Both the position numbers and the translations under genes were made by a program. From Adineta steineri (taxonomy: Eukaryota > Rotifera > Eurotatoria > Adinetida > Adinetidae), in NCBI GenBank assembly GCA_905250115.1, contig CAJNOI010000040.1, positions 62,868-126,867 of the forward strand: a stretch of 64,000 nt of DNA, in the 5' to 3' direction. Under the pieces are notes generated by a model. The model was not told the origin of the DNA, made no database searches, and saw only the letters and a list, made by a program, of their open reading frames with translations. This document shows positions 23,325-39,363 of the stretch, in pieces (the first letter of the stretch is position 1; every line of letters starts with the position of its first letter).

Positions 23325-26300
23325 ATGGCCGCGGCAATGGATGACAACTATTTTAGAGAAAATGGTCTTACTACTGATACGACTGGACATATTATGGCTT
23401 CACCATCGACAACATCAAAGAAAAATGATGTCGATGATGTACCTGATTACAATGAAGCTTTTCCGCAATTAAGATCTGCTGGACAAGTTGATGCTAATCG
23501 TTCAAATACATTTTTCTCAACAGCATTTCCAACATCATCAAATGGAAATAATTCAACAGGTGCCATGGCTAATACAACAACATCATTACATTCATCAGCC
23601 AAAACTGATGAAGAACGACGACGTAAAATGGCTATTCACGCATCATCAGCCACAACTAAAATTGTACGTAATTCTATAAAAAGATTTTATTGCTTTTTTT
23701 TACCCTTGCGAAAATCTAAAGTAAATAAATTTAGTTTTATTTACTTGTATAAAAATATTTATTATTGTTTGAGAAGATATTTTTCAGGTTTCATATTCAG
23801 TTTTTTTTATTTATTTCAAGTACATCGATGAAAAACATATAAACAGCAGGTCATGCTCACATTTGAATTTTAACTGAGAACATTTTTTTTCGTACGAAAG
23901 TTTATTTTTTTAAAATAAATCAAATACTTGACAGTTTTATCGACAAAATCACGCATCGAAATTATAGATTTTATAAGATTAAAAAATACGAAATTTTTAT
24001 GATTTAGATAGATATTATATAGATTATAAACTCTCATAAAGTACGTCCACTTCTGACACCTACATCGGAGATGATCTGTTTATTATTAGATGTAAAACTG
24101 TTAAGATTTCGCTTTCGTCATTCTGTATTGACCTTTTTCGTTATTGAGAGAATAATGCTACGTCACGTGATCAGGTAGATAAGTGCATTTTTTCTTTGTA
24201 CCCATAAAAATAATTCAAATAACATCTATATGTTTGTTTTTTCTTTTTTAAAGATTGAAATTCCACCAGATGAGCGTGCTACGGAAAAATCGGATCCTCG
24301 TCGTGGTGGTAACCAATCATCACGTAATACTGGTGCTACTTCTACTAATGCACAAGCATTACAAAAACTTTGTATGCGTATTCAAAAGGAAACAAGTAAA
24401 ATTCAAAGACTCTTTGTTTTTATTTAAAAATAATTCTCATTGTCCGTTTTTTAGATACAGCTCTAACATCTTTTTACAAAGATCAAACATTAATTGTTCA
24501 AATAACCGGTCGACCTGAACAAGTTCGTGCAGCACAAGTTCAACTTCTTCGTGAAATTCAAAAACCTGTTAAACTCTCCGTTAATATTCCATTGGATTTT
24601 CATCGTTTTATCATTGGTTCAAAAGGTTCAACATTAAAACAATTAGAACATGAAACACAAACACGTATTACAGTACCAGGAAAAGATAGTCAATCGAATG
24701 CAATACAAGTTGAAGGTGCAAAAGATAATGTTAAATTATGTGAACAACGAATTCTTGAATTATATCAGACACAATTAAATAAAGGTTTTGAACGTTTATC
24801 GATTCCTTGTTTATATCATCCATGGGTTCGTTATCAACTTGTTGATGATTTACATCGTCAATATAATGTAACGATTGATTTACCACCACCAATTAAACAA
24901 ACAGATGAAATAAGTGTACGTGGTGAACGTGAACCAGTTGAACAAGCTAAAGCTAAAATTTTACAATTCTATAAATCTTTGGAAGGAAAAATTATGACAT
25001 TTCCATTGGAAATTCCATGTGAACAACATCGATTTATTTTAGGTAAAAAGGGTGCTGGCTTAAAAGAAATATTTGATAAAACAAATGTTATTGTTCGTAT
25101 ACCCAATCAAGAAGATAATTCACCAACAATTCAAGTTATGGGTGAAACAGCTAAAATTGGTGATGCTATTACAATGATATACAAAATGGCTAATGCAGTA
25201 AGTGTTGTACAAATCAATGCACCACGTTGGATGCACGGAGCTGTTAAAGGTGAACGTAATAGTCATCTTGAAAATTTTCGAAAAATTCATCCAGATGTTC
25301 GAATTTTCTTCCGGGATGAACATATTTCATTGGAAGGACCACCAGAAGAAGTTGAACGTGTTCGTAGTACAATTCAAGCAGCTATTGATGAATTAAAAAA
25401 TAAGAATACAACTTATGGTGAACTTGAAATTGATCCACAATATTATAAACAATTGATTGGAAAAAATCAAGCACGTTTACTTGAAATGCAAGAACAAACA
25501 GGTTGTGATATTAAATTTCCATTTGACGAAGGTCGAATGGTTAAATTAATGGGAACAAAAGAAAGTGTGGAAAAAGCACGACAATTAATAACTGAACGAG
25601 CTAAAAAATTGGTAAGATTTTAAAAACAGAAACTATTCATCATAAATTTCTTCTTATTTTAGTCAACTGAACTTACAACTGGTGTAAGTATTGATCCACA
25701 ATATTATCCACAAATAATTGGTGCTAATGGTAAAAATTTAGATGAAGTTCGTTCGAAATTTCATAATATTAGAATAACATTTCCTGATGCAAATGGTAAA
25801 AGTGATAAAGTTATGTTACATGGTGATAAAGATGATGTTGAAAAATGTACGAAATTTTTACAACAAAAAGTTAAAGATCTTTATTCAGTTGAAATTGATG
25901 TACCCAAACGTTTATATCCAATGTTAATTGGTAAAGGTGGTGCAAATATTCAACGTTTACGTGAAAAAACACCTGATGTTCGTATTGATATTCCATCACT
26001 TGATGATACAAAAGAATCAACACATATTCGTTTAAGTGGTAAAAAAGTTGATGTTGATAAAGCACGAACAGTTCTTGAAGAACATATTACACAAATAAAT
26101 ACATCAATAGAAAATTCAATTGAACAACATATGACAATTGATCCAAAATGGCATAATAAATTCTTTCAAAATAAACGTAAATTATTAACTGATTTACAAC
26201 AACAATATGGTGATATGTTAATTAAATTACCTGAACGTAATGCTAATTCTGATCAAGTTTTATTACGTGGACCAAAAGAAACTATTGAACAAGTACGAAA

Positions 26301-27940
26301 ACGTTTAGAAGAATTAACTGATACATGGGAAAATACCATTACAAAAGAAATGTCAATTCCACATCGTCATCATGGTTATTTACTTGCTCAAGGTGGTGCT
26401 TATATTCAACCAATACAAAAAGAATATAATGTTCAAATTAAATTTCCACCACGAGGAAATAATCAAAAAGATGAACAAGAAACAACAAAAGAAACAACAA
26501 AAGAAACAACAAAAGAAACTGAAACAACAACAACAACAACAACTGGTGATGAAACTCAAAAAGATATTATTCGTTTAACAGGTCGTTCGGATGATATTGA
26601 TAAAGCTATGGTTGCATTAGAAAAAATGATTCCAGTTGAAACTACAGTTGATATTCCATATGATACTCATGGTTCATTAGTTGGTAAAGGTGGAAGTAAT
26701 CTTCAATTATTAATAAAACAATATCCTGATGTTCAAATAACATTTCCCAAAGCTAATTCAGCGGTTGATACAATTCAATTAAAAGGTCAACGTGAACAAG
26801 TTGAAGGTGCACGAAAAGAATTACTTGAATCATATGAAAAATTTCAAGCTGATCGACAAGCACGTTCATTTGCAATTCATTTTACAATTAAACCTGAATA
26901 TCGTTCATTAATCTTTGGCTTCCGTGGTAAAACAATAAATAATTTACGACAAAAATTTGATGTTAAAATTGATGTTAAAACTGATGTTGCAAGTAATCAA
27001 GTACCATCATCAGCTGTTGTACCAACACCATCAACAACAAATGATGAAGAAACAACTCCAACAACTGAACAACTTGATGATCAACAAGCAACACCACAAG
27101 ATAATCTTCCATTACCAACTGATACAACAACATCAAATCAATTATCTGATATTGACATTACCATAACTGGTTATGAAGATAAAGCAAAAGAATGTCGTGA
27201 TGAAATTTTACGTTTAATTAAAGATTTTGAATCGAAAATAACAATGGAAATTGAAATTGATTCACGTATACATGCTCGTATTATTGGTTCAGGTGGATCA
27301 AAATTACAAGCAATTATGAAAGAATATGGTGTCGAAATTAAGTTTCAAGCTAATAATAAAAGTGATAAAGTACATGTTGTTGGTTTAGATCAAGACAAAA
27401 TTGATGCTTGTATTGATCATTTATTAGTACTAGAAGAAGATTATCTTGGTGATCTTCCATATCGTACAGGAGCTGCTACACAAAACCAAAATGAATTAAC
27501 ATTAGGTCAACAATTAACGAATACTCAACAACAAGAAGTACCATCGACTAATAATGTTAAATCATCTAAAAATGATAAAAAACAACGACAAGCACCATTT
27601 CTAGTTAAAAATGCACCATGGACAAATGGTAACGAGCATGAGAATGAACATCAACAAAAAAATTCTTCACGACAACGAAATGGACATGATAATTCACCAA
27701 AAAAATCTGCACCAGCTCTTAGTGATTTAGGTAAGACAAATTGATTTATTATTATTATTCAGAGAAAATATCTATATAAAGACATAAATATGGTTCTAAT
27801 AAAAATGAAATTTTTTAGGTGAATTTCCAACATTCAGTAATGGTCTCTCAAAGGAAACCGAGGTTGAACCATCACAAGTACATTCAACAACAGTGAGCTC
27901 AATACCAGTCATGTGGGGTCCTCCAAAACGAAATAAATAA
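23325..27940 (+). CDS. HDLBP: Vigilin (HDLBP), multi-KH RNA-binding protein
   Basis: Five exons: 23325-23663, 24254-24395, 24455-25611, 25663-27730 and 27819-27940, giving 1275 residues (human 1268). The N terminus has the vigilin-type DVPDYNEAFPQL motif. At least twelve KH repeats follow, five in exon 3 and seven in exon 4, each with the pattern hP..hH..hIG..G and a closing hxGxxxxVxxA helix. Examples are FHRFIIGSKGSTLKQLE, YPMLIGKGGANIQRLRE and VHARIIGSGGSKLQAIM. The C terminus ends APWTNGN, GEFPTFSNG and MWGPPKRNK, closely matching the human end. Vigilin binds CU-rich mRNAs on ER-bound ribosomes. Several repeats have lost the GxxG loop (YQLVDDLHR, FFQNKRKLL), as in other vigilins. A Thr/Glu-rich insert near nt 26470-26545 and a Thr/Pro-rich one near 27000-27130 interrupt two KH domains. 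Confidence 0.95.
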
Positions 27941-29318
27941 GAGCGACACATTTATGAAAAAAAAGAAACAATATTCGTGTGTCTTGTCCCTATTGTCACG
28001 TCGAAAAACTGTGATTTGTTCTCTTTTACCCGTTCCCGTAACATTATTTATATATCTTTCTTGTGTTTGCTCAACTCGTTTTTGACTCTTTAAAGAAACA
28101 TTTCCTTGTTCTTCTCCGTTCTTTTTCCCCATATTTTCTATTTCGATGTCTTCTTCTTCTTCTTCTTCTTTTTCTTTTTTGTGCTTTTTCTCCATCTACT
28201 CATAAACATATTATTCTTTATTCTTATTGGGTTTGTTGTGATTTTTATGTCTCTATTAGAAGATATATGAGAGAAAAAAAGGATTTTATAAAAGAGTGAA
28301 CTATCGGTTATCATTATGCAATACTATCACGTTGTTTTTGTTTTCTCATCAGTTTTTGTTTCCCTTCTTCTCATTATGTGTACATACCATTTTTTTGGTT
28401 AAACTACTCTGTTTTCTTTTTTTTCTTCTTTGTTCATTGTTTACGAACTAGTTTAAAACAAAAACTTCGATCTCTTATCATTTTGTCCCGTTGAAAACTT
28501 TATGTGTACGTGTGCGATCTTGGCCTTTTGTTATTTGTTTAGTCATGGGTTATATCTATCTTTGGTTTTTTTTTCTTTGATTTATTCTTCTGTGTATGTT
28601 TATGTAAGGGAGGATTTTCTTTTTTTTTTGTTTTTTTTTAAAACCAAACTATCTATATCATTTTATATCAATCGTGTGCCCGCGTGCTCTTACCGATAAG
28701 ACTATATTTGTCTCTATCGTTATTCGTTTTGTTTGTTATTGAAAAAAATTGAGAATGATTATATGGATATGTGTGTGTGTGTGTCCTAAGAGATAAAACC
28801 TTAAGATTTGCTAGTTGTATGCGCGCTCTGTTTCTTTTAATGTACTCGTTTTTTTTTTGTTTTTTTTTAAAGGAACCTTCTATTATTCTATAAGCCTATT
28901 CAACCATCATATTGTTATGAAATTGTTGTTTGTTTCTTTTTTTGCAGACTTGCGCTCGCTCTTTTATCTCGTTGTTTGATTTTTTTTTCTTCAAAAAAAA
29001 GACATAAATAAATGGTTATTGAGAAGCTATCAGAACCACCAAAATTGATCATTGTTTGCTTAGAAGTATCAGCAAAATTGATAATTATATTTTACCGTTT
29101 TGTTTTCATATTCAAGAAATGTTTAGTTGAAGTTTTGACATAAAAAATTGAAAGCACATATTTCTTTCGAAAAGATTTATTATAGAACAAAGAATAATAG
29201 TTATTTGTATGATCTTCCGTTTCACTTTTTCTTTTGAATTAAAGAACGATATTTCACTTTTTCATAAGCTTAAAATTCGAAATTCGTTATAAATAGTTTC
29301 AATGTTTGGTTTTTCTAG
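27941..29318. other. vigilin 3' UTR and GPN1 upstream region
   Basis: T-rich sequence with CTT and TTTTC tracts follows the vigilin stop; no gene recognised. Just before GPN1 there is a TATAAATAG at 29288-29296 and an acceptor-like GGTTTTTCTAG ending immediately before the ATG. Confidence 0.5.
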
Positions 29319-30470
29319 ATGGAAACCGAATCAGTAGAAACTCCTCCTCCTCCTCCACCACCGACAACAACAACAGCATCGTCATCCGCAAGTGCATCTT
29401 CAAGTACTGACCCAAAACTTCCAGTATGTATACTTGTACTTGGTATGGCTGGTGCTGGTAAAACAACATTTCTCCAACGTATAAATGCTTATTTACATAG
29501 TGAAAAAAATCCACCTTATGTTGTTAATCTTGATCCAGCCGTTCATGAATTACCATATCCATGTAATGTTGATATTCGTGATACAGTCAAATATAAAGAA
29601 GTTATGAAACAGTATGGTCTTGGACCGAATGGTGCCATTGTAACATCTTTAAATTTATTTTCCACAACATTTGATCAATTATTATCGATATTAAAAAAAA
29701 ATGAAACAAAACATAAATATTATATATTTGATACACCAGGTCAAATCGAAGTATTTACATGGTCAGCATCAGGTACTATTATAACTGAAGCATTAGGAGC
29801 AACTTACCCAACAATTATTGTCTATATTATGGATACACCACGTTCATCAAATCCAATAACATTTATGTCCAATATGCTTTATGCTGTATCTATACTTTAT
29901 AAATATCGTTTACCATTTATAGTTGTTTTAAATAAAACGGATATAATTCATCATCGTTTTGCAATAGAATGGATGAATGATTTTGAATTATTTCAATCAG
30001 CTATTGAACAAGAACATTCCTATTCAACTGATTTATGTCGATCATTAAGTCTTGTATTAGATGAATTTTATACAAATTTACGTTGTGTTGGTTTTAGTTC
30101 AATGACCGGTGATGGTTGTAAAGAATTTTTTGATGCTGTTAATGATGGATGTCATGAATATGAACATGTTTATAAAGTTGAATATAATAAATGGCAAGAT
30201 AAACGATCAAAACGTGAAAGTGATAGACGTGAAAAAGATTTAAAACGATTAAAAGATGATATAGATGCAGGATCAAGTCTTATTGGTGAAAAACGTATTC
30301 GATACGATGATATTCATAATGATGAAGAAAGTGATGATGATGGTGATGATGATAACGATGATGAAGATAAGAATAATAATAATGATGATGATGATTATGA
30401 ACGTGAAGACGAATCATTTAAAAGATATTTATCAAAACATAAACCGAGTAATACTACTATGGATACGTAA
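29319..30470 (+). CDS. GPN1: GPN1 (XAB1) GTPase, RNA polymerase II assembly factor
   Basis: Intronless, 383 residues. G1 is [10 protein letters not shown] (about 42-51). The hallmark GPN loop is [15 protein letters not shown] (about 104). G3 is [12 protein letters not shown] and G4 is LNKTD (about 206). [19 protein letters not shown] is the family's switch I region. GPN1 with GPN3 imports and assembles RNA polymerase II. The N terminus carries a Pro/Thr/Ser-rich extension and the C terminus a Lys/Arg-rich helix ([17 protein letters not shown]) followed by a long Asp/Glu/Asn tract, as in GPN1 rather than GPN2 or GPN3. It is one of three intronless genes here. The ATG directly follows a TTTTTCTAG, so the start is placed at the first codon after a likely acceptor; a TATA-like TATAAATAG lies 23 nt upstream. 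Confidence 0.95.
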   Translation: METESVETPPPPPPPTTTTASSSASASSSTDPKLPVCILVLGMAGAGKTTFLQRINAYLHSEKNPPYVVNLDPAVHELPYPCNVDIRDTVKYKEVMKQYGLGPNGAIVTSLNLFSTTFDQLLSILKKNETKHKYYIFDTPGQIEVFTWSASGTIITEALGATYPTIIVYIMDTPRSSNPITFMSNMLYAVSILYKYRLPFIVVLNKTDIIHHRFAIEWMNDFELFQSAIEQEHSYSTDLCRSLSLVLDEFYTNLRCVGFSSMTGDGCKEFFDAVNDGCHEYEHVYKVEYNKWQDKRSKRESDRREKDLKRLKDDIDAGSSLIGEKRIRYDDIHNDEESDDDGDDDNDDEDKNNNNDDDDYEREDESFKRYLSKHKPSNTTMDT

Positions 30471-32710
30471 ACATTTGTGTAAATAAAATATAAAACTTCA
30501 ATGTTTTCTTTTTTTACTTATTTGAGAATCAAATAAACCAGAAAATGTTTATCTATATTATTTGTTGAAACAAATTGTTCAATAACAGTTTACATAATAG
30601 AAATATCCATTAGTATTTTCCTATTAGATTAATCACGGAAATATATGAAACAAATAAATGATCAATGGAATATGATCAATTATATGTATTCTGTACCATG
30701 TTACAGGCAAACAGATATAAATGAGTTTTCATTTCTACATTCGATCTTTGTAGTCAGTATCATTGGGAATAAGTAGTATTTTCATCTTTTCGGGACCGGT
30801 GGCACTTTAAAGTACCATTGAGGTTTTATGTGGTCTTATGCGTAAGAATCCGAGTTTTTTTTCGCGTCTCTTCAAAGTAAATGTTGTTCTAAACGTTCGT
30901 GTTATGATCAGTATCTTCTTTTTTCTTATTCTCAATCATGCTTCGTGGATCTTTCCATTCTGTCTTATAAATATATATATGTGTGTGTTGGACTTTCCCT
31001 ATCCTTCTGCTCCTCTTTCTTTCAACTAGTCTTATACATTTTTTTCTCCTGTTCGTCATCTATGGAATCTTTCTAGCTAATGAATTTTCCGTTCCTGTTA
31101 TTACCTTATATATATCCTTTAGATCGTTATAAACAGAGATTGATAAAAAAAATAAAGTCAGTTGAATTAGGAGTTCACAGTTCGTGCTTCATCAATTTCA
31201 TTCTACATTAGGTAACTTCAAGAAAAAGAACGCTGAACCAAATGGAAACCGACAAATGTTGAACGACTCAAAATCAGAATTTGAAACAGAGTCTGACGAC
31301 TTGAATCTGTCCTTAATTTGTAAGCTTAATTTTTTCTCAAAATTAGGACGGCCTTCAAAGGGTTAAAAGCTCAAATTTGTATTTGTTTTTCAAAATATAT
31401 TACAGCGCAATAAACAATATCAGAAAACATATCACAACTGCATAATTCACTACAAATATGATTTATGTAATTTTTGTAGTTGAAACTTAGACATGTAAGT
31501 CATGAGTGTTTGTAATCCTGGTAGTGCCAAGGGGGTTATTTTCAATATCAAATCTGGAAAGATATTCACTTTCCTCTTTTTTTACTCAATACAAGTCATT
31601 GATTCTGTTATGTCTTTTATACTCCAGCAAATTGACGATAAGAAGGAGAAATGAGTTTACTTCTGTATTAAAATCTTAATAAACTGCCTTCAGTCTTAAC
31701 GGGATAAGTCGAACCCATAAATAAATATTTGTCTAGACTGGGTTGGATCTCCTTGATTAAAAAGCAAGATACTTCATTCAGATATCGAAAATTTATATGA
31801 TTTGACAACATATTTTTGAAAAAAACTTTGTTACTATTCGTGATAATCATCTTTGATGTAAGTTAACGAAACATGCGCATCTTTCACGCAACACTACATC
31901 AATAAATTTCTTCATTTAATATAAAAATACAGTTGACTTCAGCTAGCATTTTTAAAGGTTTATAATTCGAAAATGTGTTATATTCATGCATATTTCTCCA
32001 ATTATTCAGATAAAACCGTGAACAGCACATAATGAAGGAATCAACATATTCCCATCCAAATATATATGTATAGAATTTACAAGTACAAAACATGTATAGA
32101 GTTGAAAAGTGGATCTTTATATCATTTATCTAAGTACATATAACTTTTAATTAAACGAAATTTTACTACGATCAAACTTTAATCTTTGAATATAATGAAT
32201 TAATTTCTACTAAACGAAATATAATCTTATGTAAGACTTTGTAGCATATGTTGTGGAGCCTTGAGTCTCTCTTGGTGTCAGCTTTGATCGTCGATCTTCA
32301 ACATTATAACCCTCGTGTGATTCTAACCTTGCGCCTCATCCAGATTCAAGATACTCCACAGCTTGTGTTCCTTAGAATACCTATTTGCCAATCAATAACA
32401 AGCAGCACAATCGTTTAAAAAAATTCCTTCACAACCATAATTAATTCTAATTATTTTTACTAAAATTCTTTAATAAAATTCCTTTACTATTAAAAAATAA
32501 ATATGTTAAATGAATCATTATTATCCATCAGAGAAAAAAAAAGTGTATATGAAAGAACGGAAGAAGAAGAAAAAAAGAAATTTTTAATGTAAATACATAC
32601 ATGCGCAATGTATCTTCTCACGCAACACTGAACACGACACATTACCTTTATATTCAATCGACATATTCTTTTGATTTTAGATTTTATTTTATCCTATTTT
32701 ATTTATTTCA
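30471..32710. other. intergenic, GPN1 to HP1
   Basis: No gene recognised in 2.2 kb. A motif is repeated about 730 bp apart: ACATGCGCA..TCTT..TCACGCAACACT at 31871-31894 and again at 32599-32629. A TTGATTTTAG acceptor-like site near 32672-32681 may end a 5' leader intron of the HP1 gene. Confidence 0.5.
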
Positions 32711-33512
32711 ATGATGGGAAAAAATGTTGAAAATTCTATTTCGGAAGAACCTGAAGCATTAGAAGAAGCTGAATTTATTGTTGAAAAAATTCTTGATCGA
32801 AAAGTCCAGAATGGTGAAGTTTATTATTTTTTAAAATGGAAAGGATTTAATGAGTCAGAAAATACATGGGTATGAACAATAATCTTTAAATAAAAAAAAT
32901 GACTAAGTGAACTCTTGTTTTTTTCTTTTTTCTATTTATATAATTAAAGGAACCAGAAATAAATCTTGATTGTCCAGAATTAATTGCTGATTATCATAAA
33001 CGATTAAATGCTCAACCAAAAAAATCTTCAAATGGAACAACAGTTCAAACTAATGCAACAAATAATAATAATTCAAATTCAAATTCAAATTCAAATTCAA
33101 ATAAACGATCAGCAAGAGATAGTATTGATCAACAACAACAAGAGATATCAGAGGCAACGAAAAAAAATAAACGTGCAAATGATTTTGGTTATGGACGTGG
33201 ACTTGAAATTGAAAAAATCCTTGGAGCAACCGATGTATATGGCGAATTAATGTTTTTGTAAGAATCAAATATAAAATTGAACAAAAGATAAATTTTTTTT
33301 TCTATTTAGAATTAAATGGCAATCAACAGACAAACCTGAATTGGTACCAGCTAGAATTGGTAGGGATCTATTGAATATGTTATATCTAAGAAATTCTTTT
33401 TTTGTTTTTTATAGCTAATGTTAAAAGTCCTCAACATGTTATTCGTTTTTATGAAGATCGTCTGACATGGGCTAATACAGATGAAAATTCATCAATTAAT
33501 CAAGAAAAATAA
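32711..33512 (+). CDS. HP1: Heterochromatin protein 1 (chromobox) homologue
   Basis: Four exons: 32711-32869, 32950-33257, 33310-33359 and 33415-33512, giving 204 residues. The chromodomain (about 20-70) has FIVEKILDRKVQNGEVYYF, FLKWKGFNESENTWEPE and the aromatic cage positions Y, W and F typical of H3K9me readers. The chromoshadow domain (about 142-198) has FGYGRGLEIEKILGATD, FLIKWQSTDKPELVPA and HVIRFYEDRLTW. The hinge is basic (KRSARD, KKNKRAND) and carries an Asn-Ser repeat from a hexanucleotide tandem at 33071-33102. HP1 dimerises through the shadow domain and compacts heterochromatin. It has one isoform-type domain order and cannot be assigned to alpha, beta or gamma. The ATG at 32711 follows a pyrimidine-rich leader. 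Confidence 0.94.
33071..33102. repeat. AATTCA hexanucleotide tandem repeat in the HP1 hinge
   Basis: About five copies of a TCAAAT/AATTCA unit in frame encode alternating Asn and Ser. Being 6-bp, it can change length without a frameshift. It lies between chromodomain and chromoshadow domain. Confidence 0.8.
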
Positions 33513-35591
33513 TCGAACATTCTTCAAATTTTGTTCGCAATAACGTTTTATTTTTTCCTTTTTTTATTGCGAACTTTTGTGATATAAATTTTGGGTTTTT
33601 TAGGTTCTTGTTAAGTATATATATGTATTCATATATGTGTATTTTAACACGCGTTTATATATGTATGATTTAAATATTATATCATTTCTATATATTTGTT
33701 GTTTGTCTTGTTTAATGATAGTTGAAAATGCGACTATAAAATCAATAAAAAAAAATTTTCAATCATATCTGTTTTTGCTTTGTTTAGTGAATTCTTACAT
33801 CCGACCATTCTCATTCGTTTGTATTGATCTGAGTTTATGCATTCGTTTATTTGTAATTGACGTAGATTTTTATTATGTAGTCTAACATCATGAATGTTTT
33901 ATGATTTATGTATTGTTTTCTTCTTATGTTTTGTAATAAATTAAATATATTCCATGTGTTGTAGAAAAAAAATTGTATTTTTTATAAAATATCGTGATGA
34001 AAAGTGTATTTCGAACATGTACATATACGAAATGTTCTTATGATATACTATCCTCTATATTTTGCGATGATAAATGGCCTAGAAATGACACAACGAATAT
34101 ATTTACTAGGATACATACAGGACAACAAGTGAAAATATTATCATTATGTTACCTGTTGGTTTGTCATAGCCTATACATCATTAATCTACTACTTTCACTT
34201 AAAAACATAAGATTAAATATAAGCATGGGCGATCAATGAATACTAGATGGCAAGTAAAATAAATCCTTTTATTTGAAATAATATTCCAAAAGTGAATTAT
34301 TTTACTAATCGATTAAATTTACATTTTATTCATATGAAAACTAACGAAAGACACGACTGATTACATCGACAGTACTTTCATATGAAAGACATGTGACAAA
34401 AAAAAGCACTTATGTTCAATATTAAAAAGAGAAAAAGTGCTTAATGACTTTTGTTATGCAAATATGAAACTGTTCAATATATCTGATATTGACAAATGTG
34501 TCATAAATTACATCACATAGTTTGTCAATAATAGAACAAATATAGAGAGGACATTTTCTTTTAATAATTTCATTAAGTTAAACAAATAATAATGATTAAG
34601 ATTCTTTTCTAACAAATTTTATCAAAAAAAAATCATTAAAAATATTTTTTAACATAACAACTACATACAATTCATATCTCATTCGAATATAATTATACGT
34701 AATTCAATCCTTTCTATTTGTGTCCGACGTTCATTATAGAGTGTCTATTCTTTTCTCATTTATCATTTGTCTCATGATATTTTCAATTAAATAATGATCA
34801 CAATGTTGCAACCACCTATAAAAAAAAATGATATATACTTCAAAATAAGAAAAATATATATGCATGCCTTTAGAAAAAATCGAGTAAGTGCTACTCGACA
34901 TGAGGATTTTCAAGCATGCCAAGTATTCACTTTAATTAATTGGCAAAGAAATAGAGAGTATGCTTCAATCGAACAAATATTTATCTCATCTTTAATAAAC
35001 AACAAAGAAAAGAAAAAAGAATAATTTTGTTTCTTTAATATTATAATAACATATTACAAGTTTTATTTCTATTCTATTTGAATGATATTTATTGATCATT
35101 TATTTTTCTATTGTTTTTATATATAAAGTTTTCTTTCGCGCAGTAGTCTGCTATATAAAAAGCAGAAAGAATTTAATTTTTTTTTTCAATTTTTTAAAGA
35201 TTAACTATAGAGAACAAAATAAAGGCAGAAGAACAACAACAATCAACAGTTTTTTCTTATACACTACTGTCGGCGCTATTGTAACTGCAAATAAAGAAAA
35301 TTCAAGTTTTATTTTTTGCTGTTTGTCTGACTCGTACAAACGCGCGCATACATACACACACAGATACAAATAGTAATAATAACAATAAGAAGTAGTGAGG
35401 GAGAGAGAGAAAGGAAAGGAGAAAAAAAATAAGCTCGAGGGATGAACATATTCATTCGACTGAATTGAATTAATAGAGAAAAGAGAAGAGAAAAAAATAC
35501 AAACCGCGTAAGTACAAGCCACAAAAAAAATAAAGAAAATTGCATATGAGAGAGAGAGAAAGAAAGAAGAACAATGTTCATAATTTTGTAT
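33513..35591. other. intergenic, convergent 3' ends of HP1 and polo-like kinase
   Basis: No gene recognised in 2.1 kb. Short open frames on both strands are AT-rich and have no domain. A GA/AG purine tract lies at about 35398-35430 and 35545-35570. Confidence 0.5.
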
Positions 35592-38704
<3,113 letters not shown>

Positions 38705-39363
38705 ATTTTTTCTTCTCTTTTAAAACTATATGCAATTTAATAATCAAGTATATATATATATATATTCGTTTATATATCTGTGTGTATATGCGGTCAGAGT
38801 TATTATTATTAGTGCTCGTGAAAGAGAAGCGGTATGGTCATCTAGAATGGTAATGTATAACTGTATGACTAGTATGCTTGTTAGACGTGCAATGATTATT
38901 TTCGTCGGAAAGAAAGAAAGACACTTGCCGGCAGACAAATATATCAACCAATGGCTCTCATGTATATATGTAGACATGTGAATGATATGTAATGCACTTC
39001 GAAACAGTTCGAAATTTAATTTTCTCTATCATGGTATTGTTATATTCAACGTGCGTCGTTATTCTGTTTCTTCTTATTTATTTTTTTTTGTCGATTTTGT
39101 TGACCTCGATATGAGGATAGAACCTCATAGATAAAATAACTCTTTTAAAAATTTTGTAAACAAGTCTTTGTTTATGAGAAGACCAATGAATCATGATTTT
39201 AAAATTTATTGTTTCAATATATAATAAGTGTCGCTATTGCGCCTTATGATCAACAAGAATTCGGATAACTTGAATAAAAAAAACACATGATTTATTATAT
39301 TTTAGTGTTATTTAAAACGACAACAGTTATACACATATATGATAGAGATTTCATATGTTAGTA
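38705..39363. other. intergenic: polo-like kinase upstream and DNAAF1 3' flank
   Basis: No gene recognised. An AT dinucleotide run lies at about 38749-38766. Open frames overlapping 38730-38981 on both strands have no domain. Confidence 0.5.

Noticed and set aside
27899..28195. 98-codon minus-strand frame over the vigilin 3' UTR
   Set aside because: Glu/Lys-rich translation of CTT/TTC tracts; overlaps the end of vigilin.
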